From: Favolaschia claudopus
Lineage: Eukaryota > Basidiomycota > Agaricomycetes > Agaricales > Mycenaceae
Reading direction: 5' to 3'
DNA: 64,000 bases
NCBI GenBank assembly: GCA_037176885.1
Contig: JAWWNJ010000061.1
Location: 124,001-188,000, forward strand
The notes under the pieces were generated by a model. That model worked only from the letters and a program-made list of their open reading frames with translations, made no database searches and had not been told where the DNA came from. A program made the translations under genes and the position numbers. Positions within the stretch are counted from its first letter, which is position 1. Every line of letters begins with the position of its first letter. Positions 1 through 10,938 of this stretch are shown here, piece by piece.

Positions 1-269
1 GAATGCATGCTCGAAAGGGGGTAGAAACTATATACGAATAAGTAATGCTAGTTGTGATGTACATTCAACCATATTCAGTGAAACAATGAAGGCGCTCAGG
101 GCGCCGATAATCGCAACTTGAACTTGTGCGTTGAGTTTGGGTTGATCTGCGAAGGATCGCTGCCATCAAAAGCAAGAATCATCTCTGAGTTCTTAGCTGC
201 TCCGACCGACTCCAAATTTCTTTTACACGCATCCAGGACTGGCCGATTTTTTCCGCACAACAATTCGCG

Positions 270-400
270 ATCACGACTGAACGACGGCGATCACTGTTCG
301 GTGATCGTGGTTACCCAGCGTGACTCTCTGTGACAGCTCTCTTTTCCTCTCATCTCGATGCCGGACAGGACTTGAAGGGGTCGGGTGGATGCGATGGGTA
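270..400. repeat. Left arm of a ~130-bp inverted repeat
   Basis: The reverse complement of this stretch matches 2035-2165 closely over about 130 bp, with a few indels. The shared core runs from the GGGGTCGG block through a polypurine AGAGAGCTGTCACAG block to a GTGATCGCCGTCGT block. The arms bracket 1.6 kb holding the small secreted-protein gene at 595-1020. The right arm lies directly upstream of the BTB gene, so the left arm may be an inverted copy of that promoter. Outside the arm, positions 1-594 hold no convincing gene. Confidence 0.75.
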
Positions 401-594
401 ATCGCAGGTCTGGATCTTTCCATACTCAAAGTCTCATCCAATTTTGATACTAGAACCTTAAGACGAGTATGATTTATTTGTCCATGGTTGCGGATTATCG
501 GCAACAAACAATCGAATCAAATTTCAAGTTCATACAGCTCTGTGGGTGTTCAAGCAACCACCTATCACCTGGGTCTCAGAAAGTACGCCCGTGC

Positions 595-1020
595 TTACTG
601 AGGAGGCGCCACGCAGCGGAAATGCTTCGCAAGATCACAACTCCCCACCCCTATGAAGCAAATCTTATCCCCACTCTCCGGGGCACACGTCGCCACCAAC
701 GGGCTCACTGCCTGGCCGTGATGATACGCGTAGTATCCTCCGGAATTCGCATCCAGGAAGAAATCGAGAGGGCCGAAGCCAAAGGGGTTGCCGTCGAAGG
801 ACAGGACGTGCGGCCAGCTGGCGACGTCGTCGGTCTCCGCGGCGGCGTGGGTGTTGCAGCCGAAGTTATCGGGGAGGAGCTGGATGGAGGAGTCGAGCTC
901 GATGCCGCCGCCGGGGTCGGATTCGACGCTGCAGATTGTGCGGACGATGTGGAAGACGGTTTGGGCGTTCGCGAGGGAGAGGCTCGCGAGGACGAAGAGA
1001 GGGGTGAGAGAGAATTTCAT
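595..1020 (-). CDS. Small secreted cysteine-rich protein
   Basis: A 141-residue single-exon protein. The first ~19 residues form a clear signal peptide (MKFSLTPLFVLASLSLANAQ) with an Ala-X-Ala-type cleavage site. The mature part has six cysteines, an even number that suits disulfide bonding in the secretory pathway, and is rich in Gly, Asp and Ser. The frame is open for 31 more codons upstream, but starting at 1020 puts the signal peptide at the N-terminus, so that start was chosen. I recognise no family. It is a typical fungal small secreted protein (effector-like or cell-wall associated); that role is inference. It lies inside the 270-400/2035-2165 inverted repeat. The longer antisense reading frames over it look like shadows. 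Confidence 0.65.
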   Translation of the reverse strand: MKFSLTPLFVLASLSLANAQTVFHIVRTICSVESDPGGGIELDSSIQLLPDNFGCNTHAAAETDDVASWPHVLSFDGNPFGFGPLDFFLDANSGGYYAYHHGQAVSPLVATCAPESGDKICFIGVGSCDLAKHFRCVAPPQ

Positions 1021-2034
1021 TCTGTGGAGTGGTTGTTGGTGCGCTATTGATATACAGGTGGGACAGACATACCTTGAACTCGGGTGGGATGAAGAGGCAG
1101 GCTGAGTAGTCAACCTGATAGAATTTGGTCCTGCAGCGAGACTTTATATTCTTCAAAGAACTCGGGAGCCAAGAAATTCCTGTTAATCGCACGGCGTGTT
1201 CAGCGCAATTCGAGTCAAGACTATCATCTACGCTGGACAATCAAGTCCCACCCTCGTCAGCGGCGTCGAAGAAAGTGAATTAAGGACGGCGTTTGAAGCT
1301 CGATTTGGGTTGACAGTCCAATGTTTGCCTCCGATTCATGTCCTCCCTGCCCGGCAACGCGGGGGAATGTGATCATTGAATATGGCTAGTGAGTCTGCGC
1401 GGTGGGCGGTAGTCGGTGATTCGTGGCGTGGTTGAATGCGCATCGGAACCGAAGGAGGAGGGAAAGGACCGTTCCTAAGATAATAATGCCAAAGATAATA
1501 TAAAAGTCATCAGATGCAATTGAATGTTCTTAACCCGGGAGACCGTGCTTACCAGAGCATAAACCTCGACCGAGCATAGGCTCACTGGTCAAAGGGAGAA
1601 GACTAGACGCCCAGGAGCTCACACGAGACGATCTGTTTCCGCAATTCAGCCCAGAAAAGACTGGCGAATGGAATTCCCCGAAATTGCTATATTTCCGAGC
1701 TCGTCACCAGATTCCGAGGACGCGGAATATTCCCCAAACAAGCGGTATAAGCAAGGTATAAGTACCACGCAGAAGAGTCGACTTTGGCAGGGGGAATCGG
1801 TATAATCGTTGCGACCACGACAAATTTTATGGCTGATGCTGATGCGTCTGAATCCTGCTGAATGCCTCGATATAATCAAGAACCGACATTCCCGGAAGCA
1901 GACAATGGATAGAATTCCAAGCGGGAGCTGGGATCATGGGAGCCCCAGCAATATTTCGTAAAAGGGCAGCAGCAAGCCTTGTGAGTGAAGTGCATCGCAA
2001 AAACTTTGCAAACAAATGGAAAGTCCCTCGGCCT
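1021..2034. other. Intergenic, no gene recognised
   Basis: About 1 kb inside the inverted-repeat pair, upstream of the minus-strand secreted-protein gene. Only short ORFs without recognisable content occur. Confidence 0.5.
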
Positions 2035-2165
2035 GCAATCCCGACCCCTTCAAGTCCGGCATCGAGATGAGTTGGAGATGAGAGGAAAGGAAAGAGAGCT
2101 GTCACAGGGAGTCACGGTAGGTGACCATGATCACCGAATAGTGATCGCCGTCGTCAGCCGACAAA
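2035..2165. repeat. Right arm of a ~130-bp inverted repeat
   Basis: Reverse-complement partner of 270-400. It ends about 40 bp before the BTB start codon and so forms most of that gene's proximal promoter. The arm contains a TGATCACCGAATAGTGATCG near-palindrome that is also present, inverted, in the left arm. Confidence 0.75.
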
Positions 2166-2201
2166 GCCGAAGTCTTGCCTCGCCACTTGACCAGAGCCAT
2201 C

Positions 2202-3193
2202 ATGGTGGAAGGTTCCCCAAATGCCTTCCCTGCATTCCTCACCTCCGCCCCGTTTGACGACGCGACGGCCGACACAATTCTGCGCTCCTCCGACGGCGTC
2301 GACTTCCACGTTTATCGTATCATCCTGTCTTGTGCTTCACCCTTCTTCAAAGACATGTTCTCCCTCCCACAAGCGAATTCGACGGATCTCGGTCTCCCAA
2401 TCATCCCACTCTCAGAACACTCCCGTCTTCTTGACAGCTTTCTACGGGTCTGGTATCCTGGCGCGAAAACGGTCCCCTTCGAAAACGTAGACCAGCTTGC
2501 GGACGTGATCGAGCTCGCGCTGGTCAAATACGATCTGGAGTATCTCGCTCCATTTTTACAGAAACAGCTTCTTTCATTCAAAGAGCTCCGGTGTCTTTCG
2601 GTCTTCGCCATCGCATGCCGCTATGGCTGGGACGACATCGTCAAGGACGCCGCCAGGCAGAGCCTCACTTTCGAGCTTCATTGGCTCATCGGCGGCAATA
2701 GCTCACATCTCAAATATATCACAGGCCATAATTACCAGGCACTGCTGAGATACCATGCAGCTTGTAGCCAGGCCGCATCGTCAGCCGGACGCCTTCTCCC
2801 CTGGGCCGATGCGGAGTATACATGGATCCATTGCACCACATGCGCTGCCCATACGGTGGAACGTCCAGTGCCAGGTCTTGATCGGCGCGTCAGACCCCGC
2901 GCTTGGATATTTCAATACCTCGATGACGCGGCTGCGGTTTTGAAGCAGAAGCCCGGCGCCAATGTGAAGGACCCGGGACTGGTCGTTGGTGCTCATCACA
3001 AGATTATGGCCTGTCACGCGTCGTTGGGAAATTTGACTTGCTGTCGAATTAACGGACTGCGAGATCTTTCCAAGTTCATCGCTGAGAAGTATGTCCCAGC
3101 GATCAATGAAGCGATCGACGCTGTGAGTATATTTCATGCTGTTCGTGGTTGTGTTCGCCTCACTGCATTATCCAGGTCCCGCTACGAATCTAG
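2202..3193 (+). CDS. BTB/POZ domain protein
   Basis: A ~312-residue protein. Residues ~17-110 form a BTB/POZ fold: a DDATADTILRSSDG strand, then DFHVYRIILSCASPFFKDMF, the BTB signature helix pair. The rest is helical and unassigned, as in the large agaricomycete BTB family. BTB domains mediate dimerisation and often recruit targets to Cullin-3 ligases; the role of this one is unknown. The start at 2202 was chosen because the BTB fold begins just after it; an upstream in-frame ATG at 2175 is possible. One 53-nt intron (3123-3175, GTGAGT...CAG) gives a short last exon (3176-3193) ending VPLRI. The proximal promoter is an inverted-repeat arm. Confidence 0.8.
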
Positions 3194-3625
3194 CTTTTAT
3201 GTGTTTTCTTTTCTTCCCGAGCCGGAGGGTTGTTTTTCTCGGCGGTTCAGGAGCAACACTAGGCGCTTTTGCGGAGAACTTAACGAATAGGATGGTCGTA
3301 GAAGAAAGCGTTGGGGGTGAGGGTATCCCAGAATCTTATCCATGGTGGCGGTTTGAGTCAAAAGACCCTACAGTATCCCGCGGATTCTTTCTTTCCAACG
3401 AATTCTTTCTTGCAACATCTATCTAGCGGTGACTCTTGTCGAAATGAAGCTCGGGAAACTCTATTGAAATTCATTGCAACCCATCTCTGACGCTCCGTTC
3501 ATTGTTACCTCGATTCAATAGAGTTGCAGCGAGGTGGTGCGCTCGCGTTTCAGCTGTGACGTACGCCCATCTCCACCGGTACTTAAGCGCCTCCTCTTTG
3601 CGCAACCCACCCACCCATCATCGCC
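3194..3625. other. Intergenic, no gene recognised
   Basis: Spacer between the BTB and DUF6593 genes. Some frames stay open past the BTB intron, but nothing recognisable is encoded. The last ~100 bp are the promoter of the DUF6593 gene and carry a TACTTAAG TATA-like box near 3580. Confidence 0.4.
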
Positions 3626-4355
3626 ATGTCTATCCCTCTCACATTCACCGGCGACAAAATTCTCGAAACCGCTCTCGTCGGTCCAGATAACGCCGTTCAC
3701 TACACAACAAGCACCACAAGCGGTGTACTTGGTCGGAAAATCACTACGGTTTCGGGCGCTAGCGGCGCTAACGGGGTCATCAATTGGCGAGATAAGACCT
3801 TTACTATCAATGGAGAAGAGAGAAACTGGAAGGATTTGAGGTCGCGGACCGGTGGGGTGTTTAGCTCGTGTGTATCGTGTCCTGTTTTTATATTCCTACG
3901 GACATCTGATATATCTTCTTGGTCGCGTTGCAAGCGAACACGAATGGAATTGGGGCCCCCGGCCCTTCAGACTGAAATACCATAACTCTCAAAAGGAACT
4001 CCTCGTGCGTCATCCCTGCCTGGGCTCCTCACGCCATTTCACCTGTCTTGCAGGCCACACCTTCTACAGGCAACCCCGCGGACACCGTCCGATTCACAGT
4101 CCACCGCCCCCGCCTCCTCCACGAAAATGAGCCCGCCGTGATATACTTTCCGCCCCAGATGCAAGACGAGTCGGAACGTATGTTCCTTTTGATGGCGATT
4201 CTGCAGACGGATACGATACGGCAAGATAACGTGGGTTCGGTTTTTCGTGTCCGGGGAGCCGCACTGAATTGTTGTGTTGGTTGATTGGATAGCAACGAGG
4301 GGCAGCGGCGGCTAGTTCAGCCAGTTCAGCCAGTGCGGCAGCTGCTGTCTCATAA
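3626..4355 (+). CDS. DUF6593 domain protein
   Basis: Four exons: 3626-3867, 3935-4004, 4054-4230, 4293-4355; introns of 67, 49 and 62 nt; 183 residues. Phases join cleanly and rebuild the basidiomycete DUF6593 pattern: an N-terminal LTFTGDKILETALVGPD block, GRKITTVSGASG, INWRDKTFTINGEER, then WNWGPRPFRLKYHNSQKELL, ENEPAVIYFP and a final MAILQTDTIRQD helix. The tail is a low-complexity Ala/Ser run. The family is common in agaricomycetes and has no established function. No signal peptide; probably cytosolic. It converges on the minus-strand gene ending at 4593. Confidence 0.88.
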
Positions 4356-4592
4356 TAACTGATTTAAGGAACGCAGCAATGTAAATCTGAGTGTAATACA
4401 AGCATGCTTCGACCCACTTGGCTCCGTCCTCAATCAAATCTTTCCTGGTGGAATGCTTGGACACGGGAAGGAGGGCAGAAATGAATAAAATTAAGACAAG
4501 GAGAATCCATTACAGAAACAGATAATCGAAGTTCAAGTCGAACCCTGAAGGCATCGAGCGACTCAAATATTATCAAAGGTCTTGATACTATG

Positions 4593-7303
4593 TTAGAAGG
4601 AATCAGAGTTTTGTAAAAACGAAAATGTCACTATCACGCACTCCCCAGCACTGACAGTCCCGCTCGTAAGTTGTTGTTTGTTGGTGACACCATCGGCGGG
4701 GCATTTCAGTGCAACAGAGGCCTGGCGACGCATTGACGAACGCTTCTTTACAGACTGACAGACATAAAGGTGACGAAAAACAGAGCATGAAGATGGAGTG
4801 AACGTACCGGCGTCTGACCACTGCCAAAGCATTTCTAGATGTAAAATACAATAAGCGGGATTCGACGCCACTCAATCGACTCTCATGCGTACATTCAAAA
4901 TTTGAAACCTGGTTCCTTGAGCTTGACTGTGCAAGTCCGACGAAAAGAGACCTATATAGCGTATTCAGCTCGATACAATTCACACACAACGAAAACAACT
5001 TGAGCTAACTCACCGCCGAAGTCGCCTTTCGAGTCCACACCAAAAGCGATGAGGCTCTCAAACTTCACACATCCATCGAAAGCTGAAGAAGTGTCGTCCC
5101 GGGTTTCGAATCGCGCAGCTAGTTCTGTGGACGTAGGCAGAAGCGCCGTCCCCACCTCCGTCGCTGGAGCGTTCTGCGCATTTAGCTGCATCACGAAAGA
5201 CGTCTCTGCGCCGAGGCCCACGGATACCTGTGTCTTCGCCGCGCCGTCGAAGCCCGTCACAGCGAGATTGAAAATCGGATTGATGTGCGCGCCTAGCTGT
5301 TCATGATATACAGTGAAGTAAGCTTCCGTTAATTGGATTGCGGGGTGAGAAGCGCATACGGATCCGGAGGAGGCGACGCCTGGCACGACATTCATGACGA
5401 GGGCTGAGAAGGCGATCGTTCAGCAACAGAAGCCAGAAGTTGAGTGCACAGACGCACGTGTATCCCCAGCAGTGAACGAAGCGACCGCTGGGTGATCACT
5501 TTGCGGAGGGAATGTTGCCTCTATCTTCTGCGCGACCATGTTGAAGCCCAGATTGACATCCATGACTGTATCCACTTGTCCGATGACTTTCGCGGATGCA
5601 CTGAATGACGGTTCGATTTTGAGGATGCCGGGTACCTCCAACGCTATTTGTCGCTGTGATTCAACTCGGTATTCCCTTGATCAAGCTCAGAATCACCCAC
5701 CCTGGAATGCCCACGCTTCCGAGCTGTATTGTGTCAGTGGAGATATCTCCCTGTCGTAGAGCCGGAGCTGTCAGTGCAAGTTGCCATGTATCAGATAGCT
5801 AAACACGCACGATGACATCTGCAGACAATGTCATTATCCCACCAATTTCCGCAGCCATCCCGATTCCCATGAAGAACGAGTTGAACTGCAGGTATTGTTT
5901 CAACATCAAGAGAAGTTGACGGCACATTTAAATAGCGCACCTGGCGCGGCGACAAAGTTCCAGTCGCGGAAACTGCGAGATTGAGCTGTGCACTCAAACT
6001 GGCGGCGATGTCGACCTTGACTGAAGGCCATGAGCTTCCGCAGGTGAGGGGCGAGTTCATGAGATTCGCATTGGAGATACTCAGGGTAGCTGGAGGGATG
6101 CTGAATTGTTTGGCAAAGTCGAGTTTGTTCTGATCAGGGACTGTATTATTGATTGTACAAGGACATACGGTGTCAGTGAGAATTCGACGACCGATATAGA
6201 ATGACATGATAACACTTACACTGCTCCTGGACGATCTTATCCACGATGTCCTTGAATGCTGGGTTATTGGCGACGTCTGAAAGTTGAATTAGATCGGCAA
6301 CGTAGCGTGGAGTACTCGATTGGGAAGTGACGAGCATTCACCTTTTACGGCTTTCAAGGTCTCGTCCAAGCTAATTGGCTTTTCACCTAAAGACCATAGA
6401 AAGGAAGCAAGATCGGGGTCGAGGTCGATATCGATGCGGCATTGAGGAGAGGTGTGACGGGAGCTCCAGTGGCGAGTTCGAGAACCCTTGATTTCGGTGG
6501 GAACTCCTGGGATCGAGGCAGCTCGGATGGCGAAACTGATTTTGCCAGTCCTACAGAAATCAACCATGAGTTGTGAGCAAAGTTGTAATAATGAATGAGG
6601 CAATGGATGCACGAACTTGGACCAATCAACCTTGTCAAAATCAGTATCGAGTGCCAGAGCTCTCACGACGGGCTGTCGGCCGTCTCGGCGTACGAGCCCA
6701 CGACGAACGGAGGTGGGGATGGACTGATCGTCGGGAATCCATGATTTGGCGACGCGGGCGAAGCCGCTTGGTCCGCACTGAAATCAACATAGCATGGTGT
6801 CAGCGTCAAACGATTTGACAGGGATGGTTGTAGTTGTGAATGCTGAGCGCACCTCATTGGGCAATCGCACAACCTTCCCAACAGCACCAACGTCCTTATC
6901 TAAATGCCCACAATGCGATTCTTCGGCCTCAGGATCGTTCATGCATACGAGGCGGATGTTCTGAGACTGTGCGTTTGAGTCGCAGCCGAGAATTTGCCAG
7001 TGTGCGGCGTTGGTTATGTCGGTTATCGCTGTGTCTGAGCCCCACTGTACTTGATTTCAGCCACGAATGTTGATGAATAAGGAAGGCGGAAAGTCTTCAC
7101 TCGCTTAGATAACGCGCTGGGTAGGAAAGAAATTTCTGGGACGCACCGTAGGTGCATTCACCAGCGATGCATGGAGCCTGGCAAGCATTGAATGGGGAGA
7201 AAATATCCCAATGGTGATTAAAAGTTTAACTCACATCCCAATTATTGACAGCTCGAACGCCATGAACGAGCGGAAGAAGGATCAAAATTAGAGGAGGGAT
7301 CAT
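4593..7303 (-). CDS. Secreted DUF7223-like protein, 15 exons
   Basis: About 595 residues. Exons (minus): 7303-7235, 7177-7147, 7049-6853, 6777-6617, 6550-6342, 6276-6220, 6140-5941, 5885-5811, 5750-5697, 5653-5458, 5403-5360, 5296-5014, 4915-4893, 4834-4808, 4754-4593. It starts with a signal peptide (MIPPLILILLPLVHGVRA). An N-terminal domain follows with paired cysteines (HWQILGCDS, CGHL..GAVGKVVRLP, CGPSGFARVAKSWIPDDQS). The long C-terminal half is beta-rich repeats of the FNLAVTG / LGFNMV type and closes with KCFGSG. This matches an abundant agaricomycete secreted family that I associate with DUF7223; the function is unknown, likely wall or extracellular. Every exon joins in phase; the 5697/5653 junction is the least certain. 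A MITE lies about 400 bp upstream. Confidence 0.8.
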
Positions 7304-7705
7304 GAATGAAGAAGTAACTGGGGAGGTAATGAAGTAATGCCGCCTGGGCGTGAAAGAATTGTAGAGAAGAAACAATGGGTGAAAGAGAAGGAAATACCTG
7401 TGAGTGACTTTGAAAGTCAGTTATATAGCTCGGGGACACAGTGGGAGGAGCGGCCATTCGGTGAGTCAACTCAATTTCTGGCGAAGCTGATAAAGACGTT
7501 GCCAGCACTCACACCGAAACGCCGTGTTGGCGCGTTTGATGTCGAGAAAGAGAGGCATAAGGTTTTTGCCAAGCATTGCCAAGAAAGTCAAGTGCGGGTA
7601 TTCGGTGAAGGTTTGAATTTGTTGGCAATGGCATTGATTTCAGCGTTTGAACTGCTTGGTTTTGAATCCCGAAGGTGGTGGCGGCTTGGTGGCGGCACAG
7701 GGAAT
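7304..7705. other. Promoter region of the DUF7223-like gene
   Basis: Upstream of the minus-strand secreted gene. A plus-strand frame is open here (7337-7744), but it runs into the MITE and has no recognisable domain, so I treat it as chance. Confidence 0.45.
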
Positions 7706-7973
7706 TACTGTACTAATCCGACCGGTTGTTCACGTTATGCGTGACGGCCCGTCGTGAACTGAACTTTTTGAAGGTGGTGACGGGTGACACCGAGTTTTTT
7801 GGCCCAGAAAGGGCAAGAAAATCGAAAAAATCTCCGGCCGGCATGTGCCGAACAATGCCGGCCTACCATATATGGTAATTATGATGTGATTGACGTGTTG
7901 TGAACAACTTGTCCAGTGAACAATTTGGGTGACGGGTGACACCCAGTGAACAACCGGTCGGATTAGTACAGTA
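7706..7973. mobile_element. MITE with perfect 26-bp terminal inverted repeats and TA target duplication
   Basis: Positions 7708-7733 (starting CTGTACTAATCCGACCGG) are the exact reverse complement of 7946-7971. Each end is flanked by TA (7706-7707 and 7972-7973), as expected for a Tc1/mariner-like or related TA-targeting DNA transposon. The 264-bp interior is too short for a transposase, so it is non-autonomous. It carries a GTGACGGGTGACACC motif twice (near 7776 and 7930), a central GGCCGGCA...TGCCGGCC stem and a TACCATATATGGTA palindrome, so the single strand can fold extensively. Identical arms suggest recent insertion or strong constraint. Confidence 0.9.
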
Positions 7974-8648
7974 CAGTAAGGAGACCGAGACGCCGGGAAT
8001 AAGTAGGTATCCGATGGCTTGTGAGCGCAAATCGAATCAATGGGTTTGAGAGTGTGGCTCAAGGGTCAAATAATACAAGCCGCCGCATTGAACCCATGGA
8101 TTCAGCGACATGAAAGCGGTGGTTAAGGTGTTCCAGAATTCGTCGCGATCATCTTTTGATGTTGGCAGATCCGGTCACGTCACTCTGCGTCACTCCCTCC
8201 TCGGAGGCTCCCCAAACATCTCGACATCGCTGAGATTCCGAGTCTCTTCCCTGCTCGATCAGAGTTCAAGATATCCTACGCGACCGCCTTGAATCAAACT
8301 TAATCCTACCTCTTCCTCTGTTGTCCGTCATTGGTCCGTCACGTCCATGAATGGTACCTACTACGTACTACGTACTTCACAGTCCCCACAGTCAAGACTC
8401 AAGTTGTGAGCTAAGGAATGCACATCCAGGCACATTCAAGTTGTACATCGACAAGCCTTTCTTGATTCCAAAATTACCAATACATCTTCAAATTCCGTGG
8501 TATAAAAATACAAAAACAGATACAGGAACAACCGTTGAACTGACGGAGACCCTCCGGTGAGTCTATATATCCCTCGCCTTGTTGATTTTTTTTTCGCTCG
8601 CCTCCATTGTGATATGTTGGAGTCACTGCTCAAACCGAAGAATCCAGA
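7974..8648. other. Intergenic, no gene recognised
   Basis: No supported gene. A short CTACGTACTACGTACTTC repeat lies near 8361-8378. Confidence 0.4.
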
Positions 8649-9358
8649 TCAATACAGTATCGAAACAAATCGATATTGACCCACCATGAAATCACTCCAT
8701 GCAGGCTCCTCGTCTCGACTATCGTTTTGTCCCTGCGGAACGGCGGCAAACCGCACCACCCTCTCCTCCATCGTCGGTGGGTTATCGCGAATGTTGCGTT
8801 CATACGGCTGCCAAGGCGCTGACTCTTCAACTTTCTCAGGCATCGGTACTTCGGGGAGGATGAGGGAGTTGCGCCACCGTGGAGGCGGGTGTCGGGAGAT
8901 GATTCGTTTTAGGGTGTTGGGGGCTAGGATTCCGTTGAGTGGAAAGTATTATGATCGAGGTTCATAAGACTCACTTTCATCAGCATCATGGTCGGATTCT
9001 TCGTTGCTTTGAGTGTCGAGGTATGGCATGGGCATGAGTAGCATCGCCGAAACGACGGTCTGCGGGTGTGAAACGCGACGATGAGATTCTTGATTCTAGT
9101 GAAGCGGGGAGCGACACTTACGCGGATGGCATGCTTGCACTTCGCACTATGGTCTTTGGCTTTGGAGCCCGACGCTGTTGCCGACGGGTCATCCTCCACC
9201 GCCGCAGACCTCGTAGATTGACGCCGCAATGACGGCGCCTTCTTCTTCGAATCCGACGGCACGACGCATCGGTGCAGCGGCACGCCAAGGATAAGATTCG
9301 GTTCGCATTCCGGCTGTGCGTTGGTGGAGGTGAGTCGCTTGAGGTAGGATGGGGACAT
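8649..9358 (-). CDS. Hypothetical protein
   Basis: Three exons (9358-9122, 9059-8975, 8923-8649) join in phase to 198 residues. No domain recognised. The N-terminus is basic with an SDSKKKAPSLRR patch that could act as a nuclear signal. The second exon adds an acidic stretch (SNEESDHDADE). The last exon has an ISRHPPPRWRNSLILPEVP segment and a conserved-looking MEERVVRF helix. No signal peptide or membrane segment. The exon 2 frame was chosen because it joins both neighbours in phase; the other open frame does not. A further intron at the ATG|GTGGGT near the 3' end cannot be excluded. Confidence 0.5.
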
Positions 9359-10216
9359 GGGTTGGCTGGTGGATTGAAGGTAACGATGATGAATGATTGG
9401 GGCGAATTCACTCCTCCTCCTCTATATATACCGTACTTACTTGCTCACACCCCATGCACCGCCCAATTGAAATGAACGCCGAGACATTCATAGATAAAGC
9501 GAGTCTGAGTTTCGGCTTGGCGGGGTTCTGCCCCGCAGAGAATAGGGTGTTACGTCTAGCGGAGCGAGTGTCCGTAAGATGGGGGAGACGCAGTGGCGAG
9601 AGGGGATGCAGAGTGGAATGGCGAAATTACCGCTGGGGTCAAATGACCGTGACGAGTGGGTACTGTATTATTCGAGGATTGTTGGGAGGCAGGCGGAATT
9701 CCCGCACCCACACCACGGTGAGACTGATCGGTGTTCTATGATATTGAGATTCACAGCCTCTTTGAAGCTCGTCATGCATCCGGCTCCGCATCCAGTTCTG
9801 AGACATTGTTTCTGAGACTCGACAGCAAAGCTGAGTACATACTTGCAAGTATGTAGGGAAAATTCGAACTCAGCGAACCGAAAGATTCCAGAAAAGTCTT
9901 CCCACTCGAGAATGGCTCACCCGAACCCTAACGAACCTCTGATATCATGACCACGCCGGCGAACTCCCCACGTCCGCCAACCTTCAAGTTGCCCGAATCC
10001 AAATTAACGTCGATCGACTGAACCACGGAATATGGTTCGCCGATTTATTATGTGCCCGAGATGAGGGTGTAAGACAGGTGTAAGACAGTGGCGGCGACCT
10101 GGATGATGTGGATGGAGATCGTACGTGTGATGCCAGTCCTGGATCTGTATGAATGTGAGGTGGGGGTTCTATCGTTACAGGATGAGAGAAACTTGGACAC
10201 TGTTCGCCGTCGTTGC

Positions 10217-10234
10217 ATATATATATATATATAT
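10217..10234. repeat. (AT)n microsatellite and nearby 11-bp tandem duplication
   Basis: A run of nine AT units. Just upstream, GTGTAAGACAG occurs twice in tandem at 10067-10088. The surrounding 9359-10938 region holds no supported gene other than repeat pieces. Confidence 0.8.
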
Positions 10235-10385
10235 AATGAGTCTTCTACGCGAAAACAAAAGGAAATGACATGGAGAAACGAGAGCAAGATCTCCACAACG
10301 GGGTTTTAACTTTCTACTTGAAAGAATTAGAAATAGGCGTAAGAGCCCAGAGTATCTGGACTGAATCCAGCTGGCTCACGCCACC

Positions 10386-10470
10386 ACCGTAGACAAGTAA
10401 ATTTACTGAACGATAGGAAGAGGTGGTCAGCACGGGAGTCTGCCGCCATCATCTCGTCCCCAAGCTTCAG
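10386..10470 (+). repeat. Short third copy of the left end of the 2.7-kb repeat (copy C)
   Basis: Similar to 12522-12600 and 32304-32385. All share GTAGAC..(A)TAAATT, an AGAGGTG/AAGAGC block, and CGGGAGTCTGCCGCCATCATC (CCGGACTTTGCCGCCATCATC in copy B). Similarity stops about 80 bp in. Confidence 0.55.
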
Positions 10471-10582
10471 ATTTTTTTTCGTCCTTTTGGTGTTCCGACA
10501 CTTTTTGTGCTTTCAGAAGTGCGAAAAGTGGCGAAAGGAAGACTTGTAAAATTCCGGATGCGAGAGGTGTGAAAGATGATTC

Positions 10583-10683
10583 GCGTGGCGTGGGCGTTCC
10601 TGCTCTCGGCTGCTCTCTCTTACTACGTGGTTCTCCATTTCTTTCAAGTGGAAATTGAATTTTCTTCAATTAGTAATAGCAAG
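10583..10683. repeat. Left arm of a ~100-bp inverted repeat flanking the MYND gene
   Basis: The reverse complement matches 12428-12526, sharing AATTGAAGAAAATT, ACTTGAAAGAAA.GGAGAAC, GTAAGAGAGAG and GAACGCCCACGCC in the same order. About 80 percent identity by eye. Confidence 0.75.
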
Positions 10684-10938
10684 TTGAAATTAGTCGAGTA
10701 GTAGTTCCTTCAAAATGAATTTGTTTATTCTGAAAGAGACGTTTGATTGTCTATCTCAGCTAACTTGACTCTCTAATATCTCGCGTGGAAGCAGTTATTG
10801 CCAAATGTGTATGAAGACACGCAATCGTGACCACTTTGCAGGTGATGTGACTCCACGCGTCCGATTTTTGATCCGGGCTTCGCACGTGCTTCATCGCCTC
10901 TTCCTCCTTACCACCATCTCCGCTTCCACCACGCCTCT

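Noticed and set aside
469..1050. 193-codon plus-strand ORF over the small secreted protein
   Set aside because: It is antisense to a gene with a clear signal peptide and has a low-complexity Glu/Gly/Val composition.
7337..7744. 135-codon plus-strand ORF upstream of the DUF7223-like gene
   Set aside because: It has no domain, overlaps the secreted gene's promoter and ends inside the MITE.
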